From Armatimonadota bacterium (lineage in GTDB: Bacteria; Vulcanimicrobiota; Xenobia; RGZZ01), in assembly GCA_016868975.1 (NCBI GenBank), contig VGFD01000003.1, forward strand, positions 1-35,978: a stretch of DNA of 35,978 nt. Direction: 5' to 3'. A program made the translations under genes and the position numbers. The notes beneath the pieces were generated by a model, which made no database searches, was not told the origin of the DNA, and was given only the letters and a program-made list of their open reading frames with translations. Below, piece by piece: positions 27,048 through 35,978 of this stretch. Positions within the stretch are counted from its first letter, which is position 1. Every line of letters begins with the position of its first letter.

Positions 27048-27623
27048 ATGATGCGCAATTTTCTGCAAATTGTCGCGGTCGTCACCTTGCTGATTACCGC
27101 GCGGCCGGCCGCCGCGCAAGTCATCATGGACTCCGCGGCGCCCATGGATCTTTATGGAAATTCGACGAGAGCCGGCGTCGGCGACGTGCTCACCGTGCTC
27201 ATCACTGAGGGTGTGACGGTGGGCACCGGTGTCAATCGCACCGACAAGGACACCGACAACCTGAAATCCGAGGCCGGCTCGGGCGCCCTGGACTTCGTCC
27301 CGGCGCTGTCAAAAAATGGTCAGCACGACCGCAAGAGCGAATCCACGGTCAAGCAGAACCAGTCGATTCAGACCACAATGACGGTGCGCATTGTGGGCGT
27401 GGAACCCAACGGCAACCTGGTGCTGGACGGCCAGCGCATTTTGTGGGCCAACAAGACGAAAGTCACCGTGAGCCTGCACGCGGTGTGCCGTCCCGCAGAC
27501 GTTTTTCCAGACAACACGGTGTCCTCCAGCCGCCTGGTGGACGTGGCGCTGAAGGTGGACGGCCTGCCGGAAAAAAGCGGCCCCAACTTCTTCAAGACGT
27601 TGTTTGGCATCTTTGCCTTCTGA
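27048..27623 (+). CDS. flgH: flagellar L-ring protein FlgH
   Basis: LYGNSTRAGVGDVLTVLITEGV...SESTVKQNQSIQTTMTVRIVGVEPNGNLVLDGQRILWANKTKVTVSLHAVCRPADV..DNTVSSSRLVDVALKVDG. Confidence 0.92.
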   Translation: MMRNFLQIVAVVTLLITARPAAAQVIMDSAAPMDLYGNSTRAGVGDVLTVLITEGVTVGTGVNRTDKDTDNLKSEAGSGALDFVPALSKNGQHDRKSESTVKQNQSIQTTMTVRIVGVEPNGNLVLDGQRILWANKTKVTVSLHAVCRPADVFPDNTVSSSRLVDVALKVDGLPEKSGPNFFKTLFGIFAF

Positions 27624-27707
27624 CAAGAGCGCGATGCGCGCACGGCTGGGGATGTCAGTGGCGAAAAGAAGCGCAGCCTCCGAACTGCGCGGGTACCGAG
27701 AGCAAGA

Positions 27708-27735
27708 AGCCGCCTCCAGGGCGGCTCTTTTTTTG
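27708..27735 (+). terminator. rho-independent terminator downstream of flgH
   Basis: agccgcc-tccag-ggcggct followed by cttttttt. Confidence 0.85.
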
Positions 27736-27774
27736 GGGGAGGAGGAGCAAACGGCGGGCAGCGAACTCCTCTCC

Positions 27775-28362
27775 ATGCATCTGGTAAACGCCGAGCCGAG
27801 AAAGTTTACCAATGACGAGCTGACTCACCTCTATGAGCTGGGGACCTTCGGACACGAGCGGGTGGAGCTGATAGAGGGGGTTATCGTACACATGTCGCCT
27901 TAAGGTGAAGGACACACCAGGGCGCTTCTCGTCGGCACGGAAATGCTGGTCCTGGCCTTCCACGACACGCACTACGTGGGTGTCCAGCTCCCGCTCAAGC
28001 TTTCAGAGTACTCCGGGCCCGAGCCGGACTTCTTCTTGATGCCCAAGCGGGACGAAGAACCCGAGCCGGAGCAAGTGACGCCCGACCGGCTGCGCAAAGC
28101 GGACCTGGTGATTGAGGTGGCCGTCTCCTCGCTGGCCTACGATCGCGACGAGAAAGCCAGTCTGTACGCGAAGTACGGAGTTCCGGACTACTGGGTGCTC
28201 GAGGTGGTCAAGCGGCGGCTTCTGGTCCATCGCAATCCAGTCGCCATGGAGGAGCGGATTTTCGGACACGGCTATGCGTCCGTCGAGATCCTGTCAGAAG
28301 AGGCCAGCATTGCGCCGCTCGCGCGGCCGGACGTGCAGGTGCCGGTCCGCGGTTTCTACTGA
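27775..28362 (+). pseudogene. Uma2-family (DUF820) endonuclease-like gene with in-frame ochre stop
   Basis: FTNDELTHLYELGTFGHERVELIEGVIVHMSP*GEGHTRALLVGTEML...SGPEPDFFLMPKRDEE...DLVIEVAVSSLAYDRDEKASLYAKYGVPDYWVLEVVKRRLLVHRNP. Stop TAA at 27901-27903; both halves in one frame. Confidence 0.85.
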
Positions 28363-29042
28363 AACGACGTAATCAGCGACTTCATCACCCGGTACCAGCC
28401 GTCGGCCAGCACGAACACGAGAATTTTCACCGGCAAGGAAATCGTCATGGGCGGCACCATCATCATGCCCATGGCCATCAAGAACGAGGCCACCACAAGA
28501 TCGATCACCAGGAACGCGAGCAGCATCATGAAGCCCATCTCGAACGCGGTGCGCAGCTCGCTGGTGGCGAAGGCGGAAATCAGCACGCCGGTCGACACCT
28601 CGTTGCGATGCTTGATGCTGCGCTTGCCGGTGGCCTCGGCAAACAAGGCCAGCTCGCGATCCCCGGTAAAACGGAACATGAAATCACGGAATGGAGAAAG
28701 CGTCGCGTCAACGGATTCCCGCAGGTTGGTCTTGTTATCCAGGTAAGGCTCCAGGCCATTTTGATAGGCCTTCTGAAACGTCGACCCCATGGTAATCGTG
28801 GTAAGAATCAGCGCCAGGGAAACCACCAGCGAAGTCGGCGGAATCGAGGGCGTGCCAATTGCGTAGCGCACCAGCGACAGCACGATCACGATGCGGGTAA
28901 ACGACGTCATCAAGATCAAGATCGCCGGAATCAGCGACATGACCGTGAGAACCCCCAGCAGCCGCAGCGTGCCGCTGATGTCCGACTGCCCTACCCCGCT
29001 GGAAACGACCCGCTCGACGACGCTCGCGACGTCTGGGTTCAC
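28356..29042 (-). CDS. fliP: flagellar export apparatus protein FliP
   Basis: MTSFTRIVIVLSLVRYAIGTPSIPPTSLVVSLALILT...FEMGFMMLLAFLVIDLVVASFLMAMGMMMVPPMTISLPVKILVFVLADGW. Confidence 0.97.
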   Translation of the reverse strand: MNPDVASVVERVVSSGVGQSDISGTLRLLGVLTVMSLIPAILILMTSFTRIVIVLSLVRYAIGTPSIPPTSLVVSLALILTTITMGSTFQKAYQNGLEPYLDNKTNLRESVDATLSPFRDFMFRFTGDRELALFAEATGKRSIKHRNEVSTGVLISAFATSELRTAFEMGFMMLLAFLVIDLVVASFLMAMGMMMVPPMTISLPVKILVFVLADGWYRVMKSLITSFQ

Positions 29043-29983
29043 AGATTGGCGCTCCGCAGCCTGTCCTCGGGATTCACCACGTCGCGCACCTTGATGCCGA
29101 ATTTCTCATCGAGAACGATGACCTCCCCGTAGCCGATGAGCTTGCCGTTGACGAGCAGCTCGAGCGGCTCGCCGGCCAGCTTGTCCAGCTCCATGATGGA
29201 GCCCGGTCCCATCTGCAGGAGGTCGCGAAGCTTCACGCCACGCCGTCCCAGGACCGCCACCATCTGCATCGGCACGTCGAGGAGAATCCCCAGGTTCTGC
29301 GCCGGCGCCGTCTTGGGATCCGGCCGCAGCTGCGGAAAGTGGGTCGAGGGCAGGCCCACGGCGGCACCCTCGCCAAGCCGTGATACCACGTCGACAATCG
29401 CGGCCTGGGGCATCACGATGGCAACCTGCCCTTCGAATGCCTCCTCCGCGCTCACCGACACGCACGCAAACAACGCGACCGGGTCCTCGATGCGGGCCAT
29501 GTCCTCTTCAACCACCGCCTCGGACTCCAGGGCGAGATCCATGCCCAGGCCTTCTTGCAGCGCGGTGGCCACGCCCGCCACGGCCTCGGCGAGCACCGAG
29601 CGGTGGAGGTCGTCGAACGCTTCCAGGGGCGCGGTGACTCCCTCGCCGGTCATGGCGTTCACCAGGGCCGCGCCCACCGAGCGCGTCATTACGATCACGC
29701 CGCTCGCCTCAGCGCCGCCGCACGACGCGGTGACCGGAACCGCCAGCATTTCCTCTGACGCGAAGGGAATTGCGCCCGTTCCGAGCTCCACGGTGCCGCT
29801 CGAAATTTCCAGTTTGGTCAGCTCGGACAGCGTGTCCGCCAGGGCGCGCGCGCCGGCTTTGCGGACGGTTTCGTCCACCCCGGAAAAATCGAAGCCGGCC
29901 TTCCTGGCGGCCGTCTTGCCGGCTGGCACGGCCTTGGCCGCGGCCTTTTTCGTCGTGGTCTCTTCCGCCTTGCTCTTCGCCAT
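29039..29983 (-). CDS. fliN: flagellar motor switch protein FliN/FliY type
   Basis: C-terminal SpoA domain NLGILLDVPMQMVAVLGRRGVKLRDLLQMGPGSIMELDKLAGEPLELLVNGKLIGYGEVIVLDEKFGIKV; N-terminal CheC-like region. Confidence 0.92.
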   Translation of the reverse strand: MAKSKAEETTTKKAAAKAVPAGKTAARKAGFDFSGVDETVRKAGARALADTLSELTKLEISSGTVELGTGAIPFASEEMLAVPVTASCGGAEASGVIVMTRSVGAALVNAMTGEGVTAPLEAFDDLHRSVLAEAVAGVATALQEGLGMDLALESEAVVEEDMARIEDPVALFACVSVSAEEAFEGQVAIVMPQAAIVDVVSRLGEGAAVGLPSTHFPQLRPDPKTAPAQNLGILLDVPMQMVAVLGRRGVKLRDLLQMGPGSIMELDKLAGEPLELLVNGKLIGYGEVIVLDEKFGIKVRDVVNPEDRLRSANL

Positions 29984-30000
29984 CGCTACTCCTCACACCA

Positions 30001-30960
30001 TCATTGCACGATGATGTCTTCTCGCTCCTCGTCCACGGGTTTGACAATTTCCACGGCCACACGCTCGCCGACCATGCCGGGGCGCGCGACGAATTTCGGG
30101 ACGTCGCCAACGGTCACGGTGACCGAGCCGTTCAACTCGATCACGTCGCCCGCCGCCAACTCCATCAAGCGTTTCAGGTTCAGCGAGGCGCGGCCCAACT
30201 CGACCACCATGGGAACGTCCACCACGCCAAGCTCTTCCACGCGATGCGGTTCCACCGGACCGATGTGGCGCCACTGCGAGCCGGTCCGCATCTGCGCGAC
30301 GCGCGGACGGAAAAATTCAAAGGGCAGGCTGATGATGAAATGGCCCATGAACCCGTTGAGGCTGATGCGGAAAATCTGCCGCACCATGCTCTCCTCGGGC
30401 GCGTAGGAGCGCGGCACCAGCGCCGCCTCGGTCTCGACGCGCTCGATGGCGGGGCTCAGCTCGTCCGGAAACGTCTTGGCGAAATAATTCAGGATGCGCA
30501 TCATGATCTGGGAAAAGAGGCTCTTCTCAAATTCGCTCAGATCCTTGTCCGGCATCTCGGTCACGCCGATCCCGCCCATCATGCGCTCCAGAAACGCGAA
30601 GAGCAGCGGCGTGGAAGCCTGCACGACGCCCTGCGGCAGCTCCGGCCCCGGCGAGAAGACCGCCACCACGCTCTTCCCGTCGAAGTGGGGGGGCTCGTTA
30701 AACACGTCGCGGTAGCGGATCTCGTCCACGTCGAGCAGCCACATCTCCACCACCGTGCGCAACTGGCTGCCAAAGTGGATGCACAGCCAGCGGCAGACCG
30801 GCTCGAACTGGTTGCGCAATTGCCGCTTTTGCTCGTTGGACAGCTTGTCGGGACGGGTGAAGTCGTAGGTGCGGTATTTCCCCCCGCGCTCCGACGACTG
30901 GGACACCTTCGTGGCCTCTTTCATCAACATCTCGCGATCGGCGTCGCTCATCCGCGCCAT
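30001..30960 (-). CDS. fliM: flagellar motor switch protein FliM
   Basis: YDFTRPDKLSNEQKRQLRNQFEPVCRWL, FLERMMGG, C-terminal SpoA domain AELELGRA-like LGRASLNLKRLMELAAGDVIELNGSV. Confidence 0.95.
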   Translation of the reverse strand: MARMSDADREMLMKEATKVSQSSERGGKYRTYDFTRPDKLSNEQKRQLRNQFEPVCRWLCIHFGSQLRTVVEMWLLDVDEIRYRDVFNEPPHFDGKSVVAVFSPGPELPQGVVQASTPLLFAFLERMMGGIGVTEMPDKDLSEFEKSLFSQIMMRILNYFAKTFPDELSPAIERVETEAALVPRSYAPEESMVRQIFRISLNGFMGHFIISLPFEFFRPRVAQMRTGSQWRHIGPVEPHRVEELGVVDVPMVVELGRASLNLKRLMELAAGDVIELNGSVTVTVGDVPKFVARPGMVGERVAVEIVKPVDEEREDIIVQ

Positions 30961-30964
30961 CGGA

Positions 30965-31735
30965 TCACCTCCCGAGGTCGCGGCCGCGCATGATCAAGAT
31001 CCCCACGCGCCGGTTTCGCTGTCGGTTGCTCACTGTGTCGTTGGGGGCAGCCGGACGGGTTTCCCCGTATCCCAGCACGCTGAGCCTGCGCGGGTTCAGG
31101 TTGCCGCCGCGGATCAGGACCTCCGCCACGTTGGTGGCGCGCATGGTGGACAATCCCCAGTTGGTCTTGTAGGGGCCGCCCTTGAGGGGCACGTTGTCGG
31201 TATGCCCCTCGACGCGGACGAGGTTGGGAAAAGGGCGCACTGCGGCCGCGATCCCCAGGATCATGGGGATGGCCTCGCGGCGCACTTCCGCGTCGCCGAT
31301 ATCGAACATCAGGCCGTCCGTCAGGAGGGTCACCACCAGCCCCGCCTCTTCCAGGTGCATGTGCACCGCGTTTCGCCAGCCCTGGGAGGCGGCGATGTCA
31401 CCGAGGCGATGGGAGATGGACTCCAGTATCTCCTGCTCGCGCCTGGCCTCGGCTTCCTTTCTTGCATTGTCCGCGGCGGCGGAATTCACTTCCGGGCTCG
31501 AGTTCGTGTCTGGCGGGAGCGGCTCCGGGGTGGGATCGTCGATATTGTGCTCCAGCGCCTTCGACAGGGAGCGAGACAACTGCTGGAACTTCTGCTCGTT
31601 TACTTTGGACATCGCGTACAGCACCAGGAACAGGCAGAACAGCAGCGTGACCATGTCCGCGTACGAGATGAGCCAGCGCTCGTGGCCGCTGGAGTGCGCG
31701 TCCTCCTCCGCCGGACGGCGTCCGCGCTTTGCCAT
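30965..31735 (-). CDS. motB: MotB-like stator protein (OmpA domain)
   Basis: MAKRGRRPAEEDAHSSGHERWLISYADMVTLLFCLFLVLYAMSKVNEQKF; VRVEGHTDNVPLKGG...NWGLSTMRATNVAEVLI. Confidence 0.95.
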   Translation of the reverse strand: MAKRGRRPAEEDAHSSGHERWLISYADMVTLLFCLFLVLYAMSKVNEQKFQQLSRSLSKALEHNIDDPTPEPLPPDTNSSPEVNSAAADNARKEAEARREQEILESISHRLGDIAASQGWRNAVHMHLEEAGLVVTLLTDGLMFDIGDAEVRREAIPMILGIAAAVRPFPNLVRVEGHTDNVPLKGGPYKTNWGLSTMRATNVAEVLIRGGNLNPRRLSVLGYGETRPAAPNDTVSNRQRNRRVGILIMRGRDLGR

Positions 31736-31736
31736 C

Positions 31737-32558
31737 TCAGGCCGCGGCGGTCTTGGCCGGCGGCGGCGGCCCCGGTTTCTTGCCGACCGCGGCGCGCGCG
31801 GTTTTCGCGGCTTCGTGGGCTGGCACGAAGGCGCGCATCTTCTGCTCGACCCAGAGGGGATTGTCGCCGGACTGCACGGCCACCAGGCCGGCCGCCACCA
31901 TGCGGTAGAAAGTCGCCTCCTCCTGCGCGATGGCGCGCATTTTGGCCGCGATGGGCAGCACCGCCAGGTTGGCGATTCCCACCCCGTAAAGCGTGGCGGT
32001 GAACGCGGCCGCGATCCCCGAGCCCAGCTTGTCAGGCTCGGAGAGGTTGCCGAGCACGTGGATGAGGCTGGTGACGGTGCCCACGATTCCCAGGGTCGGC
32101 ATGAAGCCGCCCAGCACCTCGAACATCTTCTCGTTCTGCTTGCCGACGTAGTGGCGGCTTTCGACTTTCTGGTCGAGCACGTGCTCCAGCACCTCGGTGT
32201 CCGCGCCATCCACCATCATGCGCAGGCCGGACTTGACGAAATCGTCCTTCTCCTCCTTGATGGTCGGCTCCAGGGAGAGGACGCCGTTGCGCCGGGCCTG
32301 GGTGGCGATGTCCATCATGTGCCGGACGGCGCTCTCCCAATCGTGCTTCACGCCGCGGAAGATGACCAGGCAGCATTGCCCGAAGCGGATGACGTCGTGC
32401 ATGGGAAAGGCCAGCACCATGGCGCCCAGCGACCCGATGATCACGATGAGGAACGACGAGAGGCTGAGGTATGCCGACAGGTGTCCGCCCTCCAGGGCGA
32501 CCCCCAGGACCACGCCACCGAAAGCCAGCAGTAGCCCCAGAAGGGTTGCCTTATCCAT
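31737..32558 (-). CDS. motA: MotA-like stator protein
   Basis: MDKATLLGLLLAFGGVVLGVALEGG; ADTEVLEHVLDQKVESRHYVGKQNEKMFEVLGGFMPTLGIVGTVTSLIHVLGNLSEPDKLGSGIAAAFTATLYGVGIANL. Confidence 0.96.
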   Translation of the reverse strand: MDKATLLGLLLAFGGVVLGVALEGGHLSAYLSLSSFLIVIIGSLGAMVLAFPMHDVIRFGQCCLVIFRGVKHDWESAVRHMMDIATQARRNGVLSLEPTIKEEKDDFVKSGLRMMVDGADTEVLEHVLDQKVESRHYVGKQNEKMFEVLGGFMPTLGIVGTVTSLIHVLGNLSEPDKLGSGIAAAFTATLYGVGIANLAVLPIAAKMRAIAQEEATFYRMVAAGLVAVQSGDNPLWVEQKMRAFVPAHEAAKTARAAVGKKPGPPPPAKTAAA

Positions 32559-32796
32559 CTACGCCTCCGTCTCCCGGGATCTTTTCCGCGACGATGTGCA
32601 GCGGCGGGCGCTGATGGACGCGAATCGCCTGCTGATACCTCACCACCGCCTCCACCACTTCGTCAACGGATTGTTTGACCACGAGCCGACGCCCGGTTGT
32701 CAACACCAGGACCACTTCCGGCGTGACCTCAAGCATTTCAATGAGATCGGCATTTACGACGATGGGCTGTCCGTTGATGCGATTGAGATGGATCAT
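32551..32796 (-). CDS. flbD: FlbD family flagellar protein
   Basis: MIHLNRINGQPIVVNADLIEMLEVTPEVVLVLTTGRRLVVKQSVDEVVEAVVRYQ, between flgE and motA. Confidence 0.92.
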   Translation of the reverse strand: MIHLNRINGQPIVVNADLIEMLEVTPEVVLVLTTGRRLVVKQSVDEVVEAVVRYQQAIRVHQRPPLHIVAEKIPGDGGVDG

Positions 32797-32920
32797 CTCT
32801 TGACCCGCTTGATTCTTAGAATTGGCCGCGAAACCCTGTTCGAGCGCAGCGGCGCGGCGCCGGAAAAGGAATCGACGCGCGGGAGACTCCCACGCGCCGA
32901 TTCATCTTAAGGCCGCGCTT

Positions 32921-34591
32921 CTAGCGCTTCAGGTTGGCCAGCTCGTCGAGAACCTGGTCAACCACGCTCACCATCTTGGCGTTCGCCTGGAAGGAGCGCT
33001 GCGCCACGATCATGTTGGTGAACTCGGTGCCGATGTCGACGTTGGAGTTCTCCAGCGTGCCGGCACTGATGACCCCGAGCGCGCCCTGTCCGTTGGTCTG
33101 GCCTGGCGCCTGGATTTTCGCCTTGCCGGAAGCCGCCGACTCGAACAGCAGCCCGTTGACGCCACGCAGCAGACCTTCGTTGTTCTGGAAGACCCCCACG
33201 GCAAGCCGACCCAGTTTTGAGCCCAGGCCGTTGGAGAAGGTCCCGTTGATGGTGCCGTCGGCATCCACGTTGAAGGACTGCAGCACGCCCGGCGCCTTCC
33301 CGTCCTGCGACCGCTGGATCACCGTGTCCGCCGTGGTGGTGGCGAGCTGGGTGATCTTGGTGAAGTCGACGTCGATGCTCACCGCGGCCGCGCCGGTGGT
33401 AGGCGTGAAGTTGATGGTGCTGCCGCTGCTGTTGGCCGCGTCGAAGACGCCGTCCGAATTGAAGACCAGCACGCCGTCGCTGGCGTTGCTGGATCCGTCC
33501 ACGGTCGTGCTCCAGTACCATGTGCCGGACGCCCCGGTCACCGTGTTCGGGATCTTGGTGAACGTGATGTCCACGGTGTGCCCGATGCCAAGCGAATCGA
33601 ACACCTGCGCGGAGGACACCACGCTGGTGTCGGTCGAGGAGCCGTTCGAGTTCGCGGTCACCGCGGTGGCGGCGCCGCTGAGGAGGTTCGCAAAGTCCAC
33701 GGTGACGGCCTGGCCGGTGGGAGTGCCGTCGTTAACGATCACGTCGAGCGTGGTCCCAGGGGTGCCGTTGACGGTCGCCACCGCGCCGAGCGCATCGAAC
33801 GTGATGGGGACGTTCGACGTGTTCGTCGAGCCGCCGGTCCACGCGCCGCTTGCCGAAATGCCGTTGACGGTCACGTTCCACACGTCGTCGTCGCCCACGT
33901 TGTCGGTCACCTTTGTGAAGGTGTAGGACATGGTGTGGCTGGCCCCGGTGCGGTCCAGCCAGGCGCTGCTGGTGCCGTTTACCGAGGAGCCGGCGCCCAG
34001 CGAGGAATCCAGCGAGCCCGTGATTCTCGCGGTCGTGGTGCCGGCCGCCGAGGCGGTGGCGTCGAGGTTGCCGCTGTAGGCGGAATTCTCGGTGGCCTTG
34101 GCCAGCGTGAGCGAGCCCAGGGGAACGGTCAGCTTGCCCACGTCCTTCGTCGTGTCGATGACCCCAGCGGTGGCCGCCCAGCCCTGCACTTCCAGGCCGT
34201 CCTGGGTGGTCAGGGTACCGTTCAGGTCCAGCGAAAAGTTGCCGTTGCGGGTGTACCCCTTGGTCTTGTCGACCTGGCTGATGACGAAGAAGCCGTCACC
34301 GGTGATGGCCATGTCGGTCTGCTTGCCGGTGGCCTGCATGCCGCCCTGGGTGTAGCGCGAGGTGAGCGAGCCGATGCCCACGCCCTCGCCGATCTGCTGG
34401 GCATTGGTGCTGCCGGTGTTGCTGGTGGCCCCGGAGGGCTGGCGCAGCACGCGGCCGATGGCGTCCTTGAAGGTGATGACATTGGCCTTGAAGCCCGGCG
34501 TGTTGGCGTTGGCGAGGTTGCCGCCCACCACGTCGAGCGCCAGTTGCAGCGCGGTCAGACCGGAAACCGCCGAGGAGAGTGCGCTTTGCAT
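32921..34591 (-). CDS. flgE: flagellar hook protein FlgE
   Basis: MQSALSSAVSGLTALQLALDVVGGNLANANTPGFKANVITFKD...GFFVISQVDKTKGYTRNGNFSLDLNGTLTTQDGLEVQGW...LENSNVDIGTEFTNMIVAQRSFQANAKMVSVVDQVLDELANLKR. Confidence 0.96.
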   Translation of the reverse strand: MQSALSSAVSGLTALQLALDVVGGNLANANTPGFKANVITFKDAIGRVLRQPSGATSNTGSTNAQQIGEGVGIGSLTSRYTQGGMQATGKQTDMAITGDGFFVISQVDKTKGYTRNGNFSLDLNGTLTTQDGLEVQGWAATAGVIDTTKDVGKLTVPLGSLTLAKATENSAYSGNLDATASAAGTTTARITGSLDSSLGAGSSVNGTSSAWLDRTGASHTMSYTFTKVTDNVGDDDVWNVTVNGISASGAWTGGSTNTSNVPITFDALGAVATVNGTPGTTLDVIVNDGTPTGQAVTVDFANLLSGAATAVTANSNGSSTDTSVVSSAQVFDSLGIGHTVDITFTKIPNTVTGASGTWYWSTTVDGSSNASDGVLVFNSDGVFDAANSSGSTINFTPTTGAAAVSIDVDFTKITQLATTTADTVIQRSQDGKAPGVLQSFNVDADGTINGTFSNGLGSKLGRLAVGVFQNNEGLLRGVNGLLFESAASGKAKIQAPGQTNGQGALGVISAGTLENSNVDIGTEFTNMIVAQRSFQANAKMVSVVDQVLDELANLKR

Positions 34592-34612
34592 GTTATTTTC
34601 CTCCTTAATAAA

Positions 34613-35017
34613 CTATTGAACGTCGTAGATTTTGCTGAGCGGATATTCGAGGCCGGCCATTCGGACGCTGACCCGCCCGTCCCGAATCGCCACCGCCTCG
34701 ACCTGTCCCATCATGGGCTGGCCGTCATTGTTGAGCACTTTGGCGGTCCGTCCCACGAGGTTGGAAGCCCCGGCCAGGCCCTGCGCCTGCGCCCAGTCCT
34801 TCAGCTCGGTGCGCAGCTGACGGGTTTCGGAAACCATTTGCATCATCGCCATCTGCTGCATCATCGAATCGGAATTCTGGGGATTGAGCGGACTCTGGTT
34901 TTTCAGCTGCGCCACCAGAAACTGCATGAAGTCCATCTCGTTGCCGTTTTTCTGGACTTTTGCGCTGCCGGTGGCCAGCGAGTTCGCGGTTTGCGTAAGG
35001 TTGTTCAGGGCCTGCAT
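34613..35017 (-). CDS. flgD: flagellar hook assembly protein FlgD
   Basis: KNGNEMDFMQFLVAQLKNQSPLNPQNSDSMMQQMAMMQMVSETRQL is the FlgD N-terminal signature; adjacent to flgE. Confidence 0.92.
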   Translation of the reverse strand: MQALNNLTQTANSLATGSAKVQKNGNEMDFMQFLVAQLKNQSPLNPQNSDSMMQQMAMMQMVSETRQLRTELKDWAQAQGLAGASNLVGRTAKVLNNDGQPMMGQVEAVAIRDGRVSVRMAGLEYPLSKIYDVQ

Positions 35018-35045
35018 TGGATGGGGCTCCCTTCCAGGTTGAGGA

Positions 35046-35978
35046 TCATGCGCGGATATTGACCGCGCGGCTCGGACCGCCGGGCGCGGCGCGCGATCGG
35101 GTGGGAGGCGGGCGAGTTTCCGCGAGCGGCTCGGACCAGCCGGAGTCCGGCCGCTCTTGCGGCTGCCCGGAATTTCCCGAAGAATTTCCGCCCAGGCCCA
35201 CCGTCAGGCTGCCCAGCTGCAATCCCTGCTGCGCGAGGGACTGCGCGAGCGCGTGCATCTGCTCGTGCAGCAGGCGCTGCACCTCCGGGTTCGCCGCGCT
35301 CACATGCGCGTGTACGGTCCCGCTGTTTTCCACGACGCGCACGAACACGGACCCCAGGCTGGGCGGATCCAGACGAATTTCCACGCTGGCGTTCCGCGCG
35401 TTGAGCGGCGTGCGCTCGCGCCAGGCCTCGGCGGCGCTGCGGGCCAGCTCGCCGGGGAGCGCGTCCATGGGAACCGCTTTGTCGGCGGGCGCCGCGTCTG
35501 GTGTCTGAAGGAGCGGCGTGGCCAGCGTCTGCGGCTGCGCCTCAGCGTCCACCGACACGTCAACGGGCGGCATTTCCAGGGTTTTCTCGCTCGCGGGAGG
35601 ATCCAGCGGAGCGGCCGTCAGGGCGTCCTGCATTTTCATCCCGAGATCTTGCAGGGCGCGCGCGTCGGTGATCACCGGCTGCACGGCGGGCACCGCGTGC
35701 GGGGGCGGCGCGGACGGCGCGGTGACCGCGGTGAAGATCACCTTGAAGGTGGGATCCGCCGAGAAAACCCGATCCACCGGGGACTGCACCGGCGGCGCGG
35801 GTGCCGTGGTTGGCATCGGCTCGGCGAAGGCCATCATTTCTTCGGGGAGCGCTTTGAGGTCCGGTCGAGCGGCCGCCTGCGGGGGCGCGGGAGCCGCGGG
35901 CTGTGCCGCGCCGCCCGGAGTGGGGGACGGCGCGGGTGCCTCGACCGCGGGAAGGGCGATCGGGGGCGCGGGAGCCGC
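35046..35978 (-). CDS. fliK: FliK-like hook-length control protein, truncated at window end
   Basis: C-terminal RLDPPSLGSVFVRVVENSGTVHAHVSAANPEVQRLLHEQMHALAQSLAQQGLQLGSLTVGLG resembles Flg_hook; P/A-rich N-terminal region stays open in frame to base 35978. Confidence 0.85.
   Translation of the reverse strand, partial: AAPAPPIALPAVEAPAPSPTPGGAAQPAAPAPPQAAARPDLKALPEEMMAFAEPMPTTAPAPPVQSPVDRVFSADPTFKVIFTAVTAPSAPPPHAVPAVQPVITDARALQDLGMKMQDALTAAPLDPPASEKTLEMPPVDVSVDAEAQPQTLATPLLQTPDAAPADKAVPMDALPGELARSAAEAWRERTPLNARNASVEIRLDPPSLGSVFVRVVENSGTVHAHVSAANPEVQRLLHEQMHALAQSLAQQGLQLGSLTVGLGGNSSGNSGQPQERPDSGWSEPLAETRPPPTRSRAAPGGPSRAVNIRA

Noticed and set aside
33578-35062. 494-aa + strand ORF
   Set aside because: Antisense to flgE and flgD, which have clear family motifs.

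Overview
GC-rich bacterial chromosomal window (about 36 kb) with four parts. (1) 1-3.5 kb is a decayed region. It has a 5'-truncated aldo/keto reductase, a fragment resembling an F420-dependent oxidoreductase tail, frameshifted remnants of a GspE/PilB-type ATPase and a GspF/PilC-type membrane protein, an IS630-like transposase remnant, an OsmC-like gene and an 83-bp tandem repeat. (2) 3.5-12.8 kb is an accessory and stress region. It has a serine protease/atypical LuxR pair, a secreted glycosidase-like protein, a secreted thioredoxin-fold protein, a PerR-AhpC-glutaredoxin-TrxR peroxide module with two palindromic operators, a secreted RTX/EF-hand-type protein with a structured-RNA candidate upstream, and a tandem PilZ protein. 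(3) 12.8-21.65 kb is a complete moxR-DUF58-batA/B/C/D/E-type operon, with a 30-bp minisatellite in the batC-like gene. (4) 21.9-36 kb is chemotaxis and flagellar: cheY, a CheA-like kinase with apparent MshEN-type repeats, an NlpC/P60 hydrolase, flgG-flgA-flgH, a Uma2 gene with an in-frame stop, and the fliK-flgD-flgE-flbD-motA-motB-fliM-fliN-fliP run. The best candidates for something new are the CheA-like protein with Hpt, tandem MshEN-like repeats, a kinase core and no CheW domain (22358-23966), and the nested-stem RNA candidate at 11304-11398. All assignments come from reading the sequence; no database search was run.
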